DNA of 64,000 nt from a virus. Positions 56,142 through 64,000 of the stretch are shown here, one piece after another. Within the stretch, counting starts at the first letter, position 1. Every line of letters starts with the position of its first letter. The stretch spans positions 62,001 through 126,000 of the IMG/VR virus record IMGVR_UViG_3300049855_000474; one strand, 5' to 3'. The notes beneath the pieces are model-generated. The model saw only the letters and a program-made list of their open reading frames with translations, was not told the DNA's origin and searched no databases. The position numbers were made by a program, and so were the translations under genes.

Positions 56142-57064
56142 AAAGCATGTATATTACGTATCAAGATAGATATTCTGGAATGAAGATTTCGGGAAATAAA
56201 GCCGTAACGACGGATTTTATAAACAAAAATGGTCATATGAAGCGTGCTTTCTATATCACCGTACAATTAGAAGCTCCTTTATGGGGCTCCGTCCAAAGTT
56301 ATGATGGGGCTGGAATGTCAGGAGGACCTCTACATTTTACAGCTGTCCTACCACGTACTATGCAACAAGGTCCTTTGTTCCAGCTTCTTAGACGTATCGA
56401 GATGGTACCAGGTGCCCCAGTTAAACCACTGTGGGATGCTTTAGCGGCTGAAGGCTGGTACGTCGCCAAAGACGGAATGCTTCGGGATAAAAAATCTGGA
56501 GCTGTTATCTCCGGAAAAGCCATTAGAAACGTCTTCACACCACAGGACGGTAAAGTACCCCATACTGGTACTGATAGAGTTAAAGCGGAAAAATGGGCTA
56601 CTCTTTTTAGCGATCTCCTGTCAGATCCAAAGACTTTTGCTGCTCAAGCCGATCACAGCATCGAATATTTGATTCTAGGTTCTGAGGAGGTGGAAATGAA
56701 AGCTTACAGGCTTTTTATTCCCAAGCTACAATCTCCCGAACGTATCGGCATAGAACCCGGCGTGGTACTTCCAGACCCTGTGGATTTGGCGATGTGCGTG
56801 TACCACGCGTTTACGCCAAACGCACCAGCTATTGCCAAACAGTGTTTAGAGGCTACTTTAGATAAAGTAGGTCCTAAGCCCTTCCCTCTATACTTCGCTC
56901 AAACACTAATTAAGACACTAGGCACGAAAAAGTATGGACGATGGGCTGACATCCAGGGTACAAAGGGAAGCCGCTACGACGCTACCCGAACAGCAGTAAT
57001 GGCTTCAGGACTTTGGAGTCAAACTGTTCCAAACCTAATAAACCTAATGCCCGTAGATTTCTAA
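56138..57064 (+). CDS. Putative muralytic or tail-associated protein
   Basis: From ATG 56138 (ATGA overlap with the HNH stop) 308 residues. Contains LEAPLWGSVQSYDGAGMSGG then PLHFTAVLPRTMQQGPLFQL, and GWYVAKDGMLRDKKSGAVIS and FTPQDGKVP: a pattern I associate with phage lysin-like or peptidoglycan-binding proteins, but I cannot name a family. No clear catalytic site. The sequence before residue 35 may have been remodelled by the HNH insertion. Confidence 0.5.
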   Translation: MKSMYITYQDRYSGMKISGNKAVTTDFINKNGHMKRAFYITVQLEAPLWGSVQSYDGAGMSGGPLHFTAVLPRTMQQGPLFQLLRRIEMVPGAPVKPLWDALAAEGWYVAKDGMLRDKKSGAVISGKAIRNVFTPQDGKVPHTGTDRVKAEKWATLFSDLLSDPKTFAAQADHSIEYLILGSEEVEMKAYRLFIPKLQSPERIGIEPGVVLPDPVDLAMCVYHAFTPNAPAIAKQCLEATLDKVGPKPFPLYFAQTLIKTLGTKKYGRWADIQGTKGSRYDATRTAVMASGLWSQTVPNLINLMPVDF

Positions 57065-57077
57065 AGGATTGGTCCAA

Positions 57078-57776
57078 ATGAACGAAGTTCAACAATTACG
57101 AGACAAAGGACCCGAGGTCGCCAGCTTCGTTAATTTTCTAGAGAACAAGGGCGTCAGGTTCGGTAAAAAATCAGATATTTGGTGGATGCGTTTGGTAGGC
57201 ATGTTTATGCCAGACTTCATGCTATACGTAACCACAACAATAGGGAATACCATTTACTTGCCCAAGGACTTTACCAAGGGTCGAAGTAAAACAATAATAC
57301 TATCTACATTGGCGCATGAGTATGTACATATAGTAGATTACCGCAGAAATAAGCTATTCCTGATATCCTATCTATTCCCACAACTGCTTGCTGCTTTCAG
57401 CGTTTTAGCTGTCTTCGGTGCCTTCTATCAACCAATGTACTATTTCGCAGCTGCTTTAATATTTCTATTGCCTCTACCAAGCCCTTTCCGTGTGTATTGG
57501 GAACTACGAGGCTACACCATGAGTATGGCTGTAGAAATCTGGAGGAATAGACACCTATCCCCCGATACGTATAACAATGTAAGCCTCAGTCTTCGAGGTA
57601 TCACGTATTGGCACTATATTAGCAAAGCAGCCCTACATCGAAAGCTAAGCAAGCAGCTGCGGAAAATCGAAAATAGCGACATACTAGAGAGTCAACCTTT
57701 TTCCGAGGTTCAGCTGTTCCTACTAAGCCACCGGGTAGTGCTTAGTGGATCTATACCTCCACCCAAACGTAAATGA
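57078..57776 (+). CDS. Membrane-bound HExxH metalloprotease
   Basis: From ATG 57078 (AGGA nine bases upstream) 232 residues. LAHEYVHIVDYRR gives H80-E81-x-x-H84, a zinc metalloprotease motif. It is followed by hydrophobic segments (about 93-145: FLISYLFPQLLAAFSVLAVFG, then MYYFAAALIFLLPLP), so the active site is next to the membrane. The third ligand may be the Glu in RVYWELRGYTMSM. Target unknown; host membrane proteins or a sigma/anti-sigma system are candidates. Confidence 0.72.
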   Translation: MNEVQQLRDKGPEVASFVNFLENKGVRFGKKSDIWWMRLVGMFMPDFMLYVTTTIGNTIYLPKDFTKGRSKTIILSTLAHEYVHIVDYRRNKLFLISYLFPQLLAAFSVLAVFGAFYQPMYYFAAALIFLLPLPSPFRVYWELRGYTMSMAVEIWRNRHLSPDTYNNVSLSLRGITYWHYISKAALHRKLSKQLRKIENSDILESQPFSEVQLFLLSHRVVLSGSIPPPKRK

Positions 57777-58591
57777 AACTCACCACCGACGAAGCTAAAA
57801 GAATAAAAGCAGTACTAGACGACCTACTGAGCAAGTCGAATGCTCTACGTGAGCACGCAAGAGACAAAGACCCTGTAGGACTGATATACAAGTACGCTAA
57901 TAAAGAAGACCAGGAAGCTGCTGCTTTCATTGCTTCGACGCTGTCTTACGGGAAGCAAGACACTTTTCGACCTATCATAGCTCGGATATTGAACCAAATG
58001 GGGGATTCCCCAGTAGATTTTATTACAGATGTTCTAGTAGAAGACCTGGAAGACAAGTTCAGTTGGTTCCAATACCGTTTCAATAAGCCTGTAGATATTG
58101 CTTGTCTTATCCTAGCACTACGTGGCGTGTACGAAACGGGGTTTACACTAGAGAATCTATTCAAGAGTGGTTATGAGGATAACAATAGCTTCCAAGAAGG
58201 GTGTTCATACCTAACAAAAGCACTAAAGAAGGACTGGTACGTTCACGCGTATGCAGGAATACATGAACATGAGTTGAAAGGATTCCAGTATCTTATACCA
58301 AGCCCCCAAGCAGGCAGTGCCTGTAAGCGGTTATGTATGTTCCTTCGGTGGATGATTCGACAGGATGACATTGATGTAGGTAACTGGACAGATATTCCTA
58401 CAAAAGACCTAATAATTCCACTGGACACGCATGTAGCTAGAATCAGCAAGGATCTAGGACTCACAAATAAAAGTGGGGGAACCTGGAAGGTTGCTGAGGA
58501 TATCACGGACAGTCTTCGACAGTTGAATCCAGATGACCCGTTGGTCTACGATTTCCCTATCTGTACAGCTGGTATACAAGGGCAACTGTAA
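57773..58591 (+). CDS. DUF2400 (TIGR02757) family protein
   Basis: A 272-residue protein with the hallmarks of this family: KDPVGLIYKYANKEDQEAAA (32-51), FIASTLSYGKQ, AGSACKRLCMFLRWMIRQ (near 180-197), LIIPLDTHVARISKDLGLT (near 213-231) and YDFPICTAGI at the end. The family is bacterial, of unknown biochemical role; length is normal. ATGA overlap with the metalloprotease gene. Recognised with confidence from several conserved blocks. Confidence 0.85.
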   Translation: MKLTTDEAKRIKAVLDDLLSKSNALREHARDKDPVGLIYKYANKEDQEAAAFIASTLSYGKQDTFRPIIARILNQMGDSPVDFITDVLVEDLEDKFSWFQYRFNKPVDIACLILALRGVYETGFTLENLFKSGYEDNNSFQEGCSYLTKALKKDWYVHAYAGIHEHELKGFQYLIPSPQAGSACKRLCMFLRWMIRQDDIDVGNWTDIPTKDLIIPLDTHVARISKDLGLTNKSGGTWKVAEDITDSLRQLNPDDPLVYDFPICTAGIQGQL

Positions 58592-58619
58592 ATTCTATCA
58601 GAAGCTGTAAAAGCTTGAG

Positions 58620-58871
58620 ATGCTAAATAAGCATTCTACAAGCTCGCTGAAAGCAGAAGAGCTGATCTCCAAAATCCAAATCGATTTCGGGATGGAACGC
58701 GATCAAGTTCTTCTATTCATGGCGGAGGCTTTAGCCATAGCGGTCTTGGGTACAACTCAGGTCATGCTGATCCAGATGTTCTCTAAGCAAAGTAACCGTC
58801 TGCACTACAGGCGTCTGCGTTCTGTTTTGGACACACTGGAAAAACTAGGATTTCTCAACTTCAGGGATTAA
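58620..58871 (+). CDS. Small unknown helical protein
   Basis: An 83-residue protein (SLKAEELISKIQIDFG, VLLFMAEALAIAVLGTTQVM, RLRSVLDTLEKLGFLNF) with a hydrophobic central helix that could be a membrane segment or a buried helix. No family recognised. Confidence 0.55.
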   Translation: MLNKHSTSSLKAEELISKIQIDFGMERDQVLLFMAEALAIAVLGTTQVMLIQMFSKQSNRLHYRRLRSVLDTLEKLGFLNFRD

Positions 58872-58873
58872 AG

Positions 58874-59332
58874 ATGCTAACTCTCAGTACAGTGCTACGA
58901 GCAACTAATCCAGACTATGTAAGGCAAGCTAGCAAATATCGGGCTGAATATTTCAAGATAGATAATGCCAAGGATAGTCACGGGTCTCATGTCAGAGTAG
59001 CCAGCGTCATAGAAGGAGGTTCAAAGCCAAGAAAAGCTACTATTAAGTGCTACGACGCCAAGATTTCTCCAAGCTCACCTTGTATGGTAAGTTGTTCTTG
59101 TGACCTATTTCAATACAAATTGGAGATTGCGTTAGCTGCACGTGGCTCTGCCAAGGTTGATCGAGCAGAAGCTAGAATGCCTATGAAGACCAATCCACAA
59201 ATGCTCCCTGGTCTCTGCCCTCATTTAGCTTACCTGGTTAAGTTAGCTCTATCCTCCGACACAGCTAAGCAAGCAACTATAAAACAATCAGTAAAACCCA
59301 AGATAAGCCCCAAACTAAAGAAGGGCAGGTAA
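58874..59332 (+). CDS. SWIM-like zinc-binding phage protein
   Basis: A 152-residue protein with MVSCSCDLFQYKLEIALA, then a 30-residue loop (KTNPQMLPG) and LCPHLAYLVKLAL: a CxC...CxH zinc site of SWIM type. The same CSC-x2-F...NP-x(4)-P-x-C-x-H order recurs in conserved myovirus proteins. Basic C-terminus. It may bind DNA or a head vertex; exact role unknown. Confidence 0.68.
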   Translation: MLTLSTVLRATNPDYVRQASKYRAEYFKIDNAKDSHGSHVRVASVIEGGSKPRKATIKCYDAKISPSSPCMVSCSCDLFQYKLEIALAARGSAKVDRAEARMPMKTNPQMLPGLCPHLAYLVKLALSSDTAKQATIKQSVKPKISPKLKKGR

Positions 59333-59335
59333 ACC

Positions 59336-60664
59336 TTGTCTTATTTCGAAGAACTTACAAAAGCAAATGACGCCGAAACGCTGCGTCAAGAAGAATTGTT
59401 TCCCTTATTTGCCAGAACTCATCGATTACTTAAGGAGTGTCTGAGAGCGCTGGTCCAGGAAAACTCTATAGTTCAGTTTGCTATTATCGATTTGGGTGCG
59501 GAGATTGCTGCAAACATCGATAGAAATAAGGCAATATTTACTAGGAGTATCGATTATAATAATAAAGATGATCTAGTAGATACAGTTGCTGATAAGAGTA
59601 AACAACAAGCAGAGATGCTTTGTCGCTGCATGGACCTGCAACAGGCAATGTCACGTAAAGATAAAGCTAAACAAGCTAAAATAGTCGAGAATACACAGAT
59701 TTCCAGATTAGTATTCGAAACAGTAATAACAGAATGGCTTAATGCAGTCAAGCACTATAACAAGCTAGTATTAAGTTATGTCAGAGCTAATTTAGATGAA
59801 AACTTGGACAAAAAGATAGAGCTAGCTGCCGCAATCTATCGTCTTGAAAAACTTTACGACTTAGATACGATATCAGGTTATGGAACTATAGCTTTCGTTA
59901 GTAAACGAATGGAGGCTATCAGGTACATATATAATAGAATAAGTAAGGCATATGCAAGAGTAGTACTGAAAATGGCACGCAGTCAAGCGGTGTCCATAGA
60001 TTACGTACTCGATAGCTATCAGGATGGGAATTGTGGACTTCTAAGAGCCATATCTTCCTATGATCATATGAGCAATGCTAGATTTCCAGGTTATGCTAAA
60101 TGGTGGATCCGGCAACGAATGCTATTCTGCATGAAGGAAAATGCGAATGTAATAAAAGTATCAAGTAATACTTGGCAGCATTATGCAAAGCTAGAATCAG
60201 TACGTATTAAAATAGAAAGCGCTAATGGTCCTGTTAGTACAGAGGAATTAGCAGAAGCTTCCGGATATGCAGAGTCTCATGTAGAAAGCATATACAATTC
60301 TATCAAAACAAGTCAAGTAAAATCCCTAGAATACCATCTAAGTTCTGAGGGATTTACTTTGATGGCGGTAGCTTCTGGTTGTTCCGATGAACCACTTATA
60401 GTGGAAGACTCTCTGGCTGCATACGAGGAAACACTTGCTTTAGAAGAGCAAACTTCACCTGAAGAACAAAACGAAAGAAATGTAGAAAGCCTACTAGGCA
60501 GAATTCCCTCCAGACTGAAAAGACTGATTTGTCTGCAGTACGGGTTGATTGATAGAATAGATCAGAATATCGACCCCGATCGAATTACCATTGAGAAGCT
60601 GAGACAGCGGTTAGCAGCAACGAAATCCAAAGATCATGTAAATGAGATCTCAGTCAAGTCATAG
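59336..60664 (+). CDS. Sigma-70-type sigma factor, divergent
   Basis: A 442-residue protein. Region 2 at about 201-278: DSYQDGNCGLLRAISSYD, FPGYAKWWIRQRML, and NVIKVSS, equivalent to the DLxQEGxxGLxRA and FSTYAxWWIRQ blocks that bind core polymerase and the -10 element. Region 3-like at 283-325 (VSTEELAEASGYAESHVESI). The C-terminus (383-440) has LLGRIPSRLKRLICLQYGLID of region 4.1 but the helix-turn-helix after it is weak. The 150-residue N-terminal part is unlike known sigma factors. TTG start. Confidence 0.78.
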   Translation: MSYFEELTKANDAETLRQEELFPLFARTHRLLKECLRALVQENSIVQFAIIDLGAEIAANIDRNKAIFTRSIDYNNKDDLVDTVADKSKQQAEMLCRCMDLQQAMSRKDKAKQAKIVENTQISRLVFETVITEWLNAVKHYNKLVLSYVRANLDENLDKKIELAAAIYRLEKLYDLDTISGYGTIAFVSKRMEAIRYIYNRISKAYARVVLKMARSQAVSIDYVLDSYQDGNCGLLRAISSYDHMSNARFPGYAKWWIRQRMLFCMKENANVIKVSSNTWQHYAKLESVRIKIESANGPVSTEELAEASGYAESHVESIYNSIKTSQVKSLEYHLSSEGFTLMAVASGCSDEPLIVEDSLAAYEETLALEEQTSPEEQNERNVESLLGRIPSRLKRLICLQYGLIDRIDQNIDPDRITIEKLRQRLAATKSKDHVNEISVKS

Positions 60665-60730
60665 CCTAGTTATCTAAGTATAGGGCGCATCGGCTTAGCC
60701 AAATCAGCCCACAACAAAAGGAAATATCAA
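60665..60730 (+). promoter_or_regulatory. Intergenic region before the single-strand binding protein
   Basis: 66 bases with AAAGGA as ribosome-binding site. GGCTTAGCCAAATCAGCC can form a small stem. A promoter is likely because the following gene has a different, highly expressed codon profile, but no consensus is clear. Confidence 0.35.
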
Positions 60731-61735
60731 ATGAAAAGCCTCGACGAAATCAACCCACGCACTAATGACATTAAATGGAAAGACCAAGTTCTCTGGGCTG
60801 AGATGCCTAAGATCGAAACATGGTACCAGTTCCGAATCGTGGGAGGCGTATTCACCTACGCCCAGCATTGGCTCAAGTTCGTAACCAAGCAGGGGAAGGA
60901 AACAAGTTTCCCTGTCGATTGCTTGGCTTGGTCGAATGACCTTGAAGCTGTCGACCCTGCCACTGCCCACACCTGCCCTGGTTGCCAGGCTGGTATCAAG
61001 CCTGCTATCAAGTACATGTTCAATGTTATTGATCGTGCTGCTCAGGGTCGTGGGGATGCCGGTTATGTCAAGGGTTTTGAGTTGCCACCTACGGCAATGA
61101 AGAAGATTCTTGATCTCCGAAATCTTAATATGGTGCAAGGACGTCCTTTCAGCGTTGCACATCCAGATCACGGATGTGACTTGTACATCCAGAAGTGTGT
61201 GATTCCAGGCAAGAAGGGTCATGACTGGCAGTTCCAAAAGGGAGATCGCTCGGTGATGTCCCCCGAGGAACGCGCAGCAGAAATCTTCGAGTTTGATACG
61301 ATCTATGCTCCTGGAGATGCAAATAATGCTCGAATGAGCCTTATCCGTGCTGGATATTTGGGCAATACCGAGAATAGCAACAATCCAGGAAACTCCGGTG
61401 GTCCGGGATCGACGCCTACAGGCGCGCAGATGCCCCCATCCGGGGCGCAGATGCCACCTTCAGGTTCGCAGATGCCTCCTACACAGAACACAGCAGCTTC
61501 CACCAGTAATCCTATCGGATTTCAGACACCTGCCCAGCAGCATGTCCAGCTTCCTGTGACCAACAACCCACCACCTGCTACTCAAATGGCAACTGGTAGT
61601 TTAGGTCGTCCGCCAGCTGATACGCAAGGTCAGACTGAGCGTCCTCAGTGTTTCGGTGGATTCTTGGGTGCCATGGAATGCATCAAATGCGTTCATAAGC
61701 CCCAGTGCCTACAGGTCACAAGCGAACGCTCGTAA
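60731..61735 (+). CDS. Putative single-stranded DNA-binding protein
   Basis: A 334-residue protein with C-ending codons (high expression). Residues 1-215 are ordered: IKWKDQVLWAEMPKIETWYQ, TFPVDCLAWSND-like strands, HTCPGCQAGIKPAIKYMFNV then IDRAAQG, and PGKKGHDWQFQKGDR. The CPxC...NVIDR segment resembles the zinc-stabilised core of gp32-like single-strand binding proteins. The last 120 residues are a Pro/Gly/Asn/Gln-rich disordered tail with QMPPSGAQMPPSGSQMPP repeats, ending in CFGGFLGAMECIKC...CLQV. Tails like this mediate protein contacts. Confidence 0.6.
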   Translation: MKSLDEINPRTNDIKWKDQVLWAEMPKIETWYQFRIVGGVFTYAQHWLKFVTKQGKETSFPVDCLAWSNDLEAVDPATAHTCPGCQAGIKPAIKYMFNVIDRAAQGRGDAGYVKGFELPPTAMKKILDLRNLNMVQGRPFSVAHPDHGCDLYIQKCVIPGKKGHDWQFQKGDRSVMSPEERAAEIFEFDTIYAPGDANNARMSLIRAGYLGNTENSNNPGNSGGPGSTPTGAQMPPSGAQMPPSGSQMPPTQNTAASTSNPIGFQTPAQQHVQLPVTNNPPPATQMATGSLGRPPADTQGQTERPQCFGGFLGAMECIKCVHKPQCLQVTSERS

Positions 61736-61776
61736 GCTACCAGCAAAGAGCCTGATAAGTGTAAAAGCTCTCTTTA

Positions 61777-62094
61777 ATGAGAAAAGTTACACCAAAACAG
61801 GCTCTTGAGCTAATTATCAACAAAAAACGAGTAGTTATACTCCTAGAAAAGTCTGACGAACCCTTGTGCAAGAGGGCTCGCCAGACTTTTTTGGTATCAA
61901 GGCTTCGCATAAGGCAACTAGGGTATTCCGTATATGCTGTAGAAGTAAATGAAGAAAGTTCAAAATACAAAGAGTTGGCATGCGTGCGCGTGCCGCAAAC
62001 TAGACTTTTTGTAAACCAAGAGATGGTTCAAAAGCAGGTAGGCGTGCCGTCAGAGCAATTTATAGCCGACCTTCTTACGGAGAAGTTTGAGTGA
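61777..62094 (+). CDS. Thioredoxin-fold protein with a single Cys
   Basis: A 105-residue protein with VVILLEKSDEPLCKRARQTF (18-37), then LGYSVYAVEVNEESS, VRVPQTRLFVNQEM (cis-Pro type VPQT) and a helical end: the secondary-structure order of thioredoxin. Instead of CxxC it has one Cys31. GTGA overlap with the topoisomerase gene. It may act as a glutaredoxin-like or structural partner; redox role with one Cys is uncertain. Confidence 0.6.
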   Translation: MRKVTPKQALELIINKKRVVILLEKSDEPLCKRARQTFLVSRLRIRQLGYSVYAVEVNEESSKYKELACVRVPQTRLFVNQEMVQKQVGVPSEQFIADLLTEKFE

Positions 62095-63899
62095 AGACTA
62101 AACCGATAGCAGAGAAACGAAAAATAGTCGTGATAACAGAATCACGGGCTAAGTCTAAGAAATTGCAAGAATTGACGACAGAAGTCTCTAAACATAACTG
62201 GAAGTTTTTTGAAGTTACAAAGGAGATGTTTAGTCTACCAAAGACAGGTGCTTGGATAGATGAATTCCTCGACCCTGTCTGGAATGTTGATAAGTCTATA
62301 CATAATATAAAAACTTCACTATTAGCAGCGGATGATGCTTACATTTGCACAGATATAGATGCAGAAGGTGAGGCTTTAGCCTACAAGCTACAAGATATTA
62401 TCCTCAAGCATTCCGAAGCTAGGTCTAGAAGAATAGTAATCGACGAGATTACACAAACTAACCTCACGATAGCACTAGGTGCAGCGAGCGTTGTGGATGA
62501 GGCTCTGGCTAAGTCACATTCCGCAAGATTAGTAATAACCAAGCTGCTTATAGAACCTCTGAAGGTCTATATAAAAAGAGCAGGAAAGCTAGTCGATACT
62601 AAAGGACATAGCTTAGAATACAGCCTAACAATTTTCCCGTTATTAGCAGAAATTGTAAGAAACGAAAGAGCCCGGCGAACTTTCATTCCTCAAAAACTGT
62701 ACTACGTCGACTGTGAAATATGCAAAGGCAAAGCAAAAGCGACATCTTTGGCTTATACCACAAAAGAAAGTGCTTTTCAATTAATTGATCGTATTAGAAA
62801 CCTAGAGCAGGGAGAGCTTCTTGAGATAGATTACTCAGAAAAATCCGAGGAAATCAAGGCATCGTCCCCAGCAACAACCAGTATCCTATTCAGGGATATG
62901 ATTCTAAGAGGATGGAAGCCAGCAGAAGTAATCCAAGCAGCAAGGATACTTTACGACAATGGATTTATTACCTATTTCAAGACCAATAGAAAGTCATTGA
63001 ATCGTAGATTCGCTGAAAAGCTGTGGGCGTATGCTAGAGCACAAAAGTTTCAGGTACGAGAAAGCCCCAAGAACTATCTAGAGCCTGGATACGGCGAAGT
63101 AATTAGACCCACTAGCTTCCTAGCTCCAGAGGAATTGTTATACGAAGATAAAATCATCAAGGATTTATACGAAATTGTTTGGTTTCGAACACTGAATACC
63201 CAGCTGCTACCTTCTAGAATAAAGAAACAGGCGGTAGATTACATAACAGAAGACGGCTACACGACCCTGCTACAAGCAGAAGGTACGGTGGTGGAGTTTC
63301 TCGGAACTAACCCCCCAGAGGCAATTCAACAGTTAGATACTAAAACACTCCATCGGCTAGGAGACATGACTATCCGAGAGGAGATGTCTAAACCACCAGC
63401 CCGATACACTATAGCAGGTTTGATTAAATGGCTAGACGAGAAAGCTATTGGTAGAGCTGAGAACTACGAAGAAGTATTGGAACAGCTCATAGATAACAGA
63501 TTTGCACAGGAAGACGAGAAAGGAGAGATGGTTTTAACAGATCGTGGTGAACTTATACACTCCACTATAGCCAATCTTTCTGATGACATTAGTGATCCTT
63601 CTTTCTGTGCACAATTCGAAGAAGACCTAGAAGCGATAGCTTCAAGGAAAGCCGAATATGCAGATATCGTGATTGAATACAGTAATTGGATTAAGTCATT
63701 ACGAATGACAGTTTCTAAATACGAGGCGCCTTACCCAGAGAGTTGCCCACAGTGTCTGGCTCCCCTGCGGGGGATGATGGACATTAAACGTATAAACCCT
63801 TATGTGAAGTGTAAAGCCTGTAGTTGGTGGAACTTCATAACCTTCGATGCTGAAGGCAATATCATACTAAGCCCAAATTTCCAGAAAAGTAAAGAATAA
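62091..63899 (+). CDS. DNA topoisomerase I (type IA)
   Basis: A 602-residue type IA topoisomerase with GTG start. TOPRIM: VVITESRAKSKKL (Glu17) and ICTDIDAEGEALAYKL (D88, D90, E92). Active-site Tyr295 lies in NGFITYFKTNRKSL, where most enzymes have YxRTDS: Lys replaces Arg, Asn replaces Asp. C-terminal zinc ribbon CPQC...CKAC at about 563-587. The enzyme relaxes negatively supercoiled DNA and resolves single-strand links. The N-terminus is shorter than in cellular TopA and one zinc finger replaces several. Confidence 0.87.
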   Translation: MKTKPIAEKRKIVVITESRAKSKKLQELTTEVSKHNWKFFEVTKEMFSLPKTGAWIDEFLDPVWNVDKSIHNIKTSLLAADDAYICTDIDAEGEALAYKLQDIILKHSEARSRRIVIDEITQTNLTIALGAASVVDEALAKSHSARLVITKLLIEPLKVYIKRAGKLVDTKGHSLEYSLTIFPLLAEIVRNERARRTFIPQKLYYVDCEICKGKAKATSLAYTTKESAFQLIDRIRNLEQGELLEIDYSEKSEEIKASSPATTSILFRDMILRGWKPAEVIQAARILYDNGFITYFKTNRKSLNRRFAEKLWAYARAQKFQVRESPKNYLEPGYGEVIRPTSFLAPEELLYEDKIIKDLYEIVWFRTLNTQLLPSRIKKQAVDYITEDGYTTLLQAEGTVVEFLGTNPPEAIQQLDTKTLHRLGDMTIREEMSKPPARYTIAGLIKWLDEKAIGRAENYEEVLEQLIDNRFAQEDEKGEMVLTDRGELIHSTIANLSDDISDPSFCAQFEEDLEAIASRKAEYADIVIEYSNWIKSLRMTVSKYEAPYPESCPQCLAPLRGMMDIKRINPYVKCKACSWWNFITFDAEGNIILSPNFQKSKE

Positions 63900-63912
63900 A
63901 GGACATAAACAC

Positions 63913-64000
63913 ATGGCAGCCAAAGAAAAAGTAGACAAGAAATCCCTACAACTCACTAACGTAAACCCAATAGAGTTGGCTGCAAGAGCAGCGGAAATTG
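63913..64000 (+). CDS. Unidentified gene, 5' end only
   Basis: ATG 63913 with AGGA nine bases upstream opens a frame continuing off the window: AAKEKVDKKSLQLTNVNPIE then LAARAAEI. Twenty-nine residues are not enough for identification. It follows topoisomerase after 13 bases, so it belongs to the same operon. Confidence 0.55.
   Translation, partial: MAAKEKVDKKSLQLTNVNPIELAARAAEI

Overview
The window is a contiguous piece of a large double-stranded DNA tailed bacteriophage genome, probably jumbo class. It carries a near-complete head set (prohead protease, portal, major capsid protein, both terminase subunits), a long run of tail and fibre proteins, and many enzymes small phages lack: class II ribonucleotide reductase, dCTP deaminase, DnaG-type primase, Cas4/RecB-type nuclease, a type IA topoisomerase, a sigma-70-type factor and an FtsZ/tubulin-like GTPase. 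Genes are packed with 1-8 nt overlaps (ATGA, TAATG, GTGA). I see no tRNA, rRNA or CRISPR array. The host cannot be named from the sequence; the phage carries its own sigma factor, a B12-type reductase and a DUF2400 protein.

Layout. 1-18763 (minus strand): head module, read from the small gene upstream of the major capsid protein (18.8 kb) through the capsid gene, two homing-endonuclease genes, a 2H-phosphodiesterase protein, several small proteins, a PcfJ-domain protein, a large acidic protein, the portal and the prohead protease, ending in a decayed IS200/IS605 (TnpB) remnant. 18816-19866 (plus): a two-gene island bounded by a strong bidirectional terminator. 19900-28922 (minus): nucleotide metabolism and replication (dCTP deaminase, degenerate reductase paralogue, intein-bearing reductase, zinc-ribbon protein, Cas4-like nuclease, primase). 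28951-44935 (minus): structural and tail genes interrupted by the tubulin-like gene, a papain-like hydrolase and a membrane protein; fibre genes occupy 34.6-43.6 kb. 44967-48242 (plus): a virion protein with a zinc motif, small Cys-rich proteins, a RuvC-like resolvase interrupted by an in-frame TAA, and a DUF5661-like protein. 48243-48551: a non-coding, strongly foldable segment ending in a bidirectional terminator. 48559-49533 (minus): a Cys-rich putative regulator. 49637-64000 (plus): a possible virion protein, terminase genes, a ParB-like protein, nested small genes, an HNH endonuclease, a possible muralytic protein, a membrane metalloprotease, DUF2400, a SWIM-like protein, a sigma factor, a putative single-strand binding protein, a thioredoxin-like protein and topoisomerase IA.

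How they work together. The reductase and dCTP deaminase feed dNTP supply. Primase, topoisomerase, Cas4-like nuclease, binding protein and (if functional) resolvase serve replication, recombination and packaging. The sigma factor probably redirects host RNA polymerase. Four unrelated selfish elements are present: TnpB remnant, paired NUMOD genes, an intein in the reductase, and a free-standing HNH gene. The most unusual points are the reductase paralogue without its catalytic half, the intein ending in Gln, the stop codon inside the resolvase motif, the phage tubulin, and the structured RNA-like segment.
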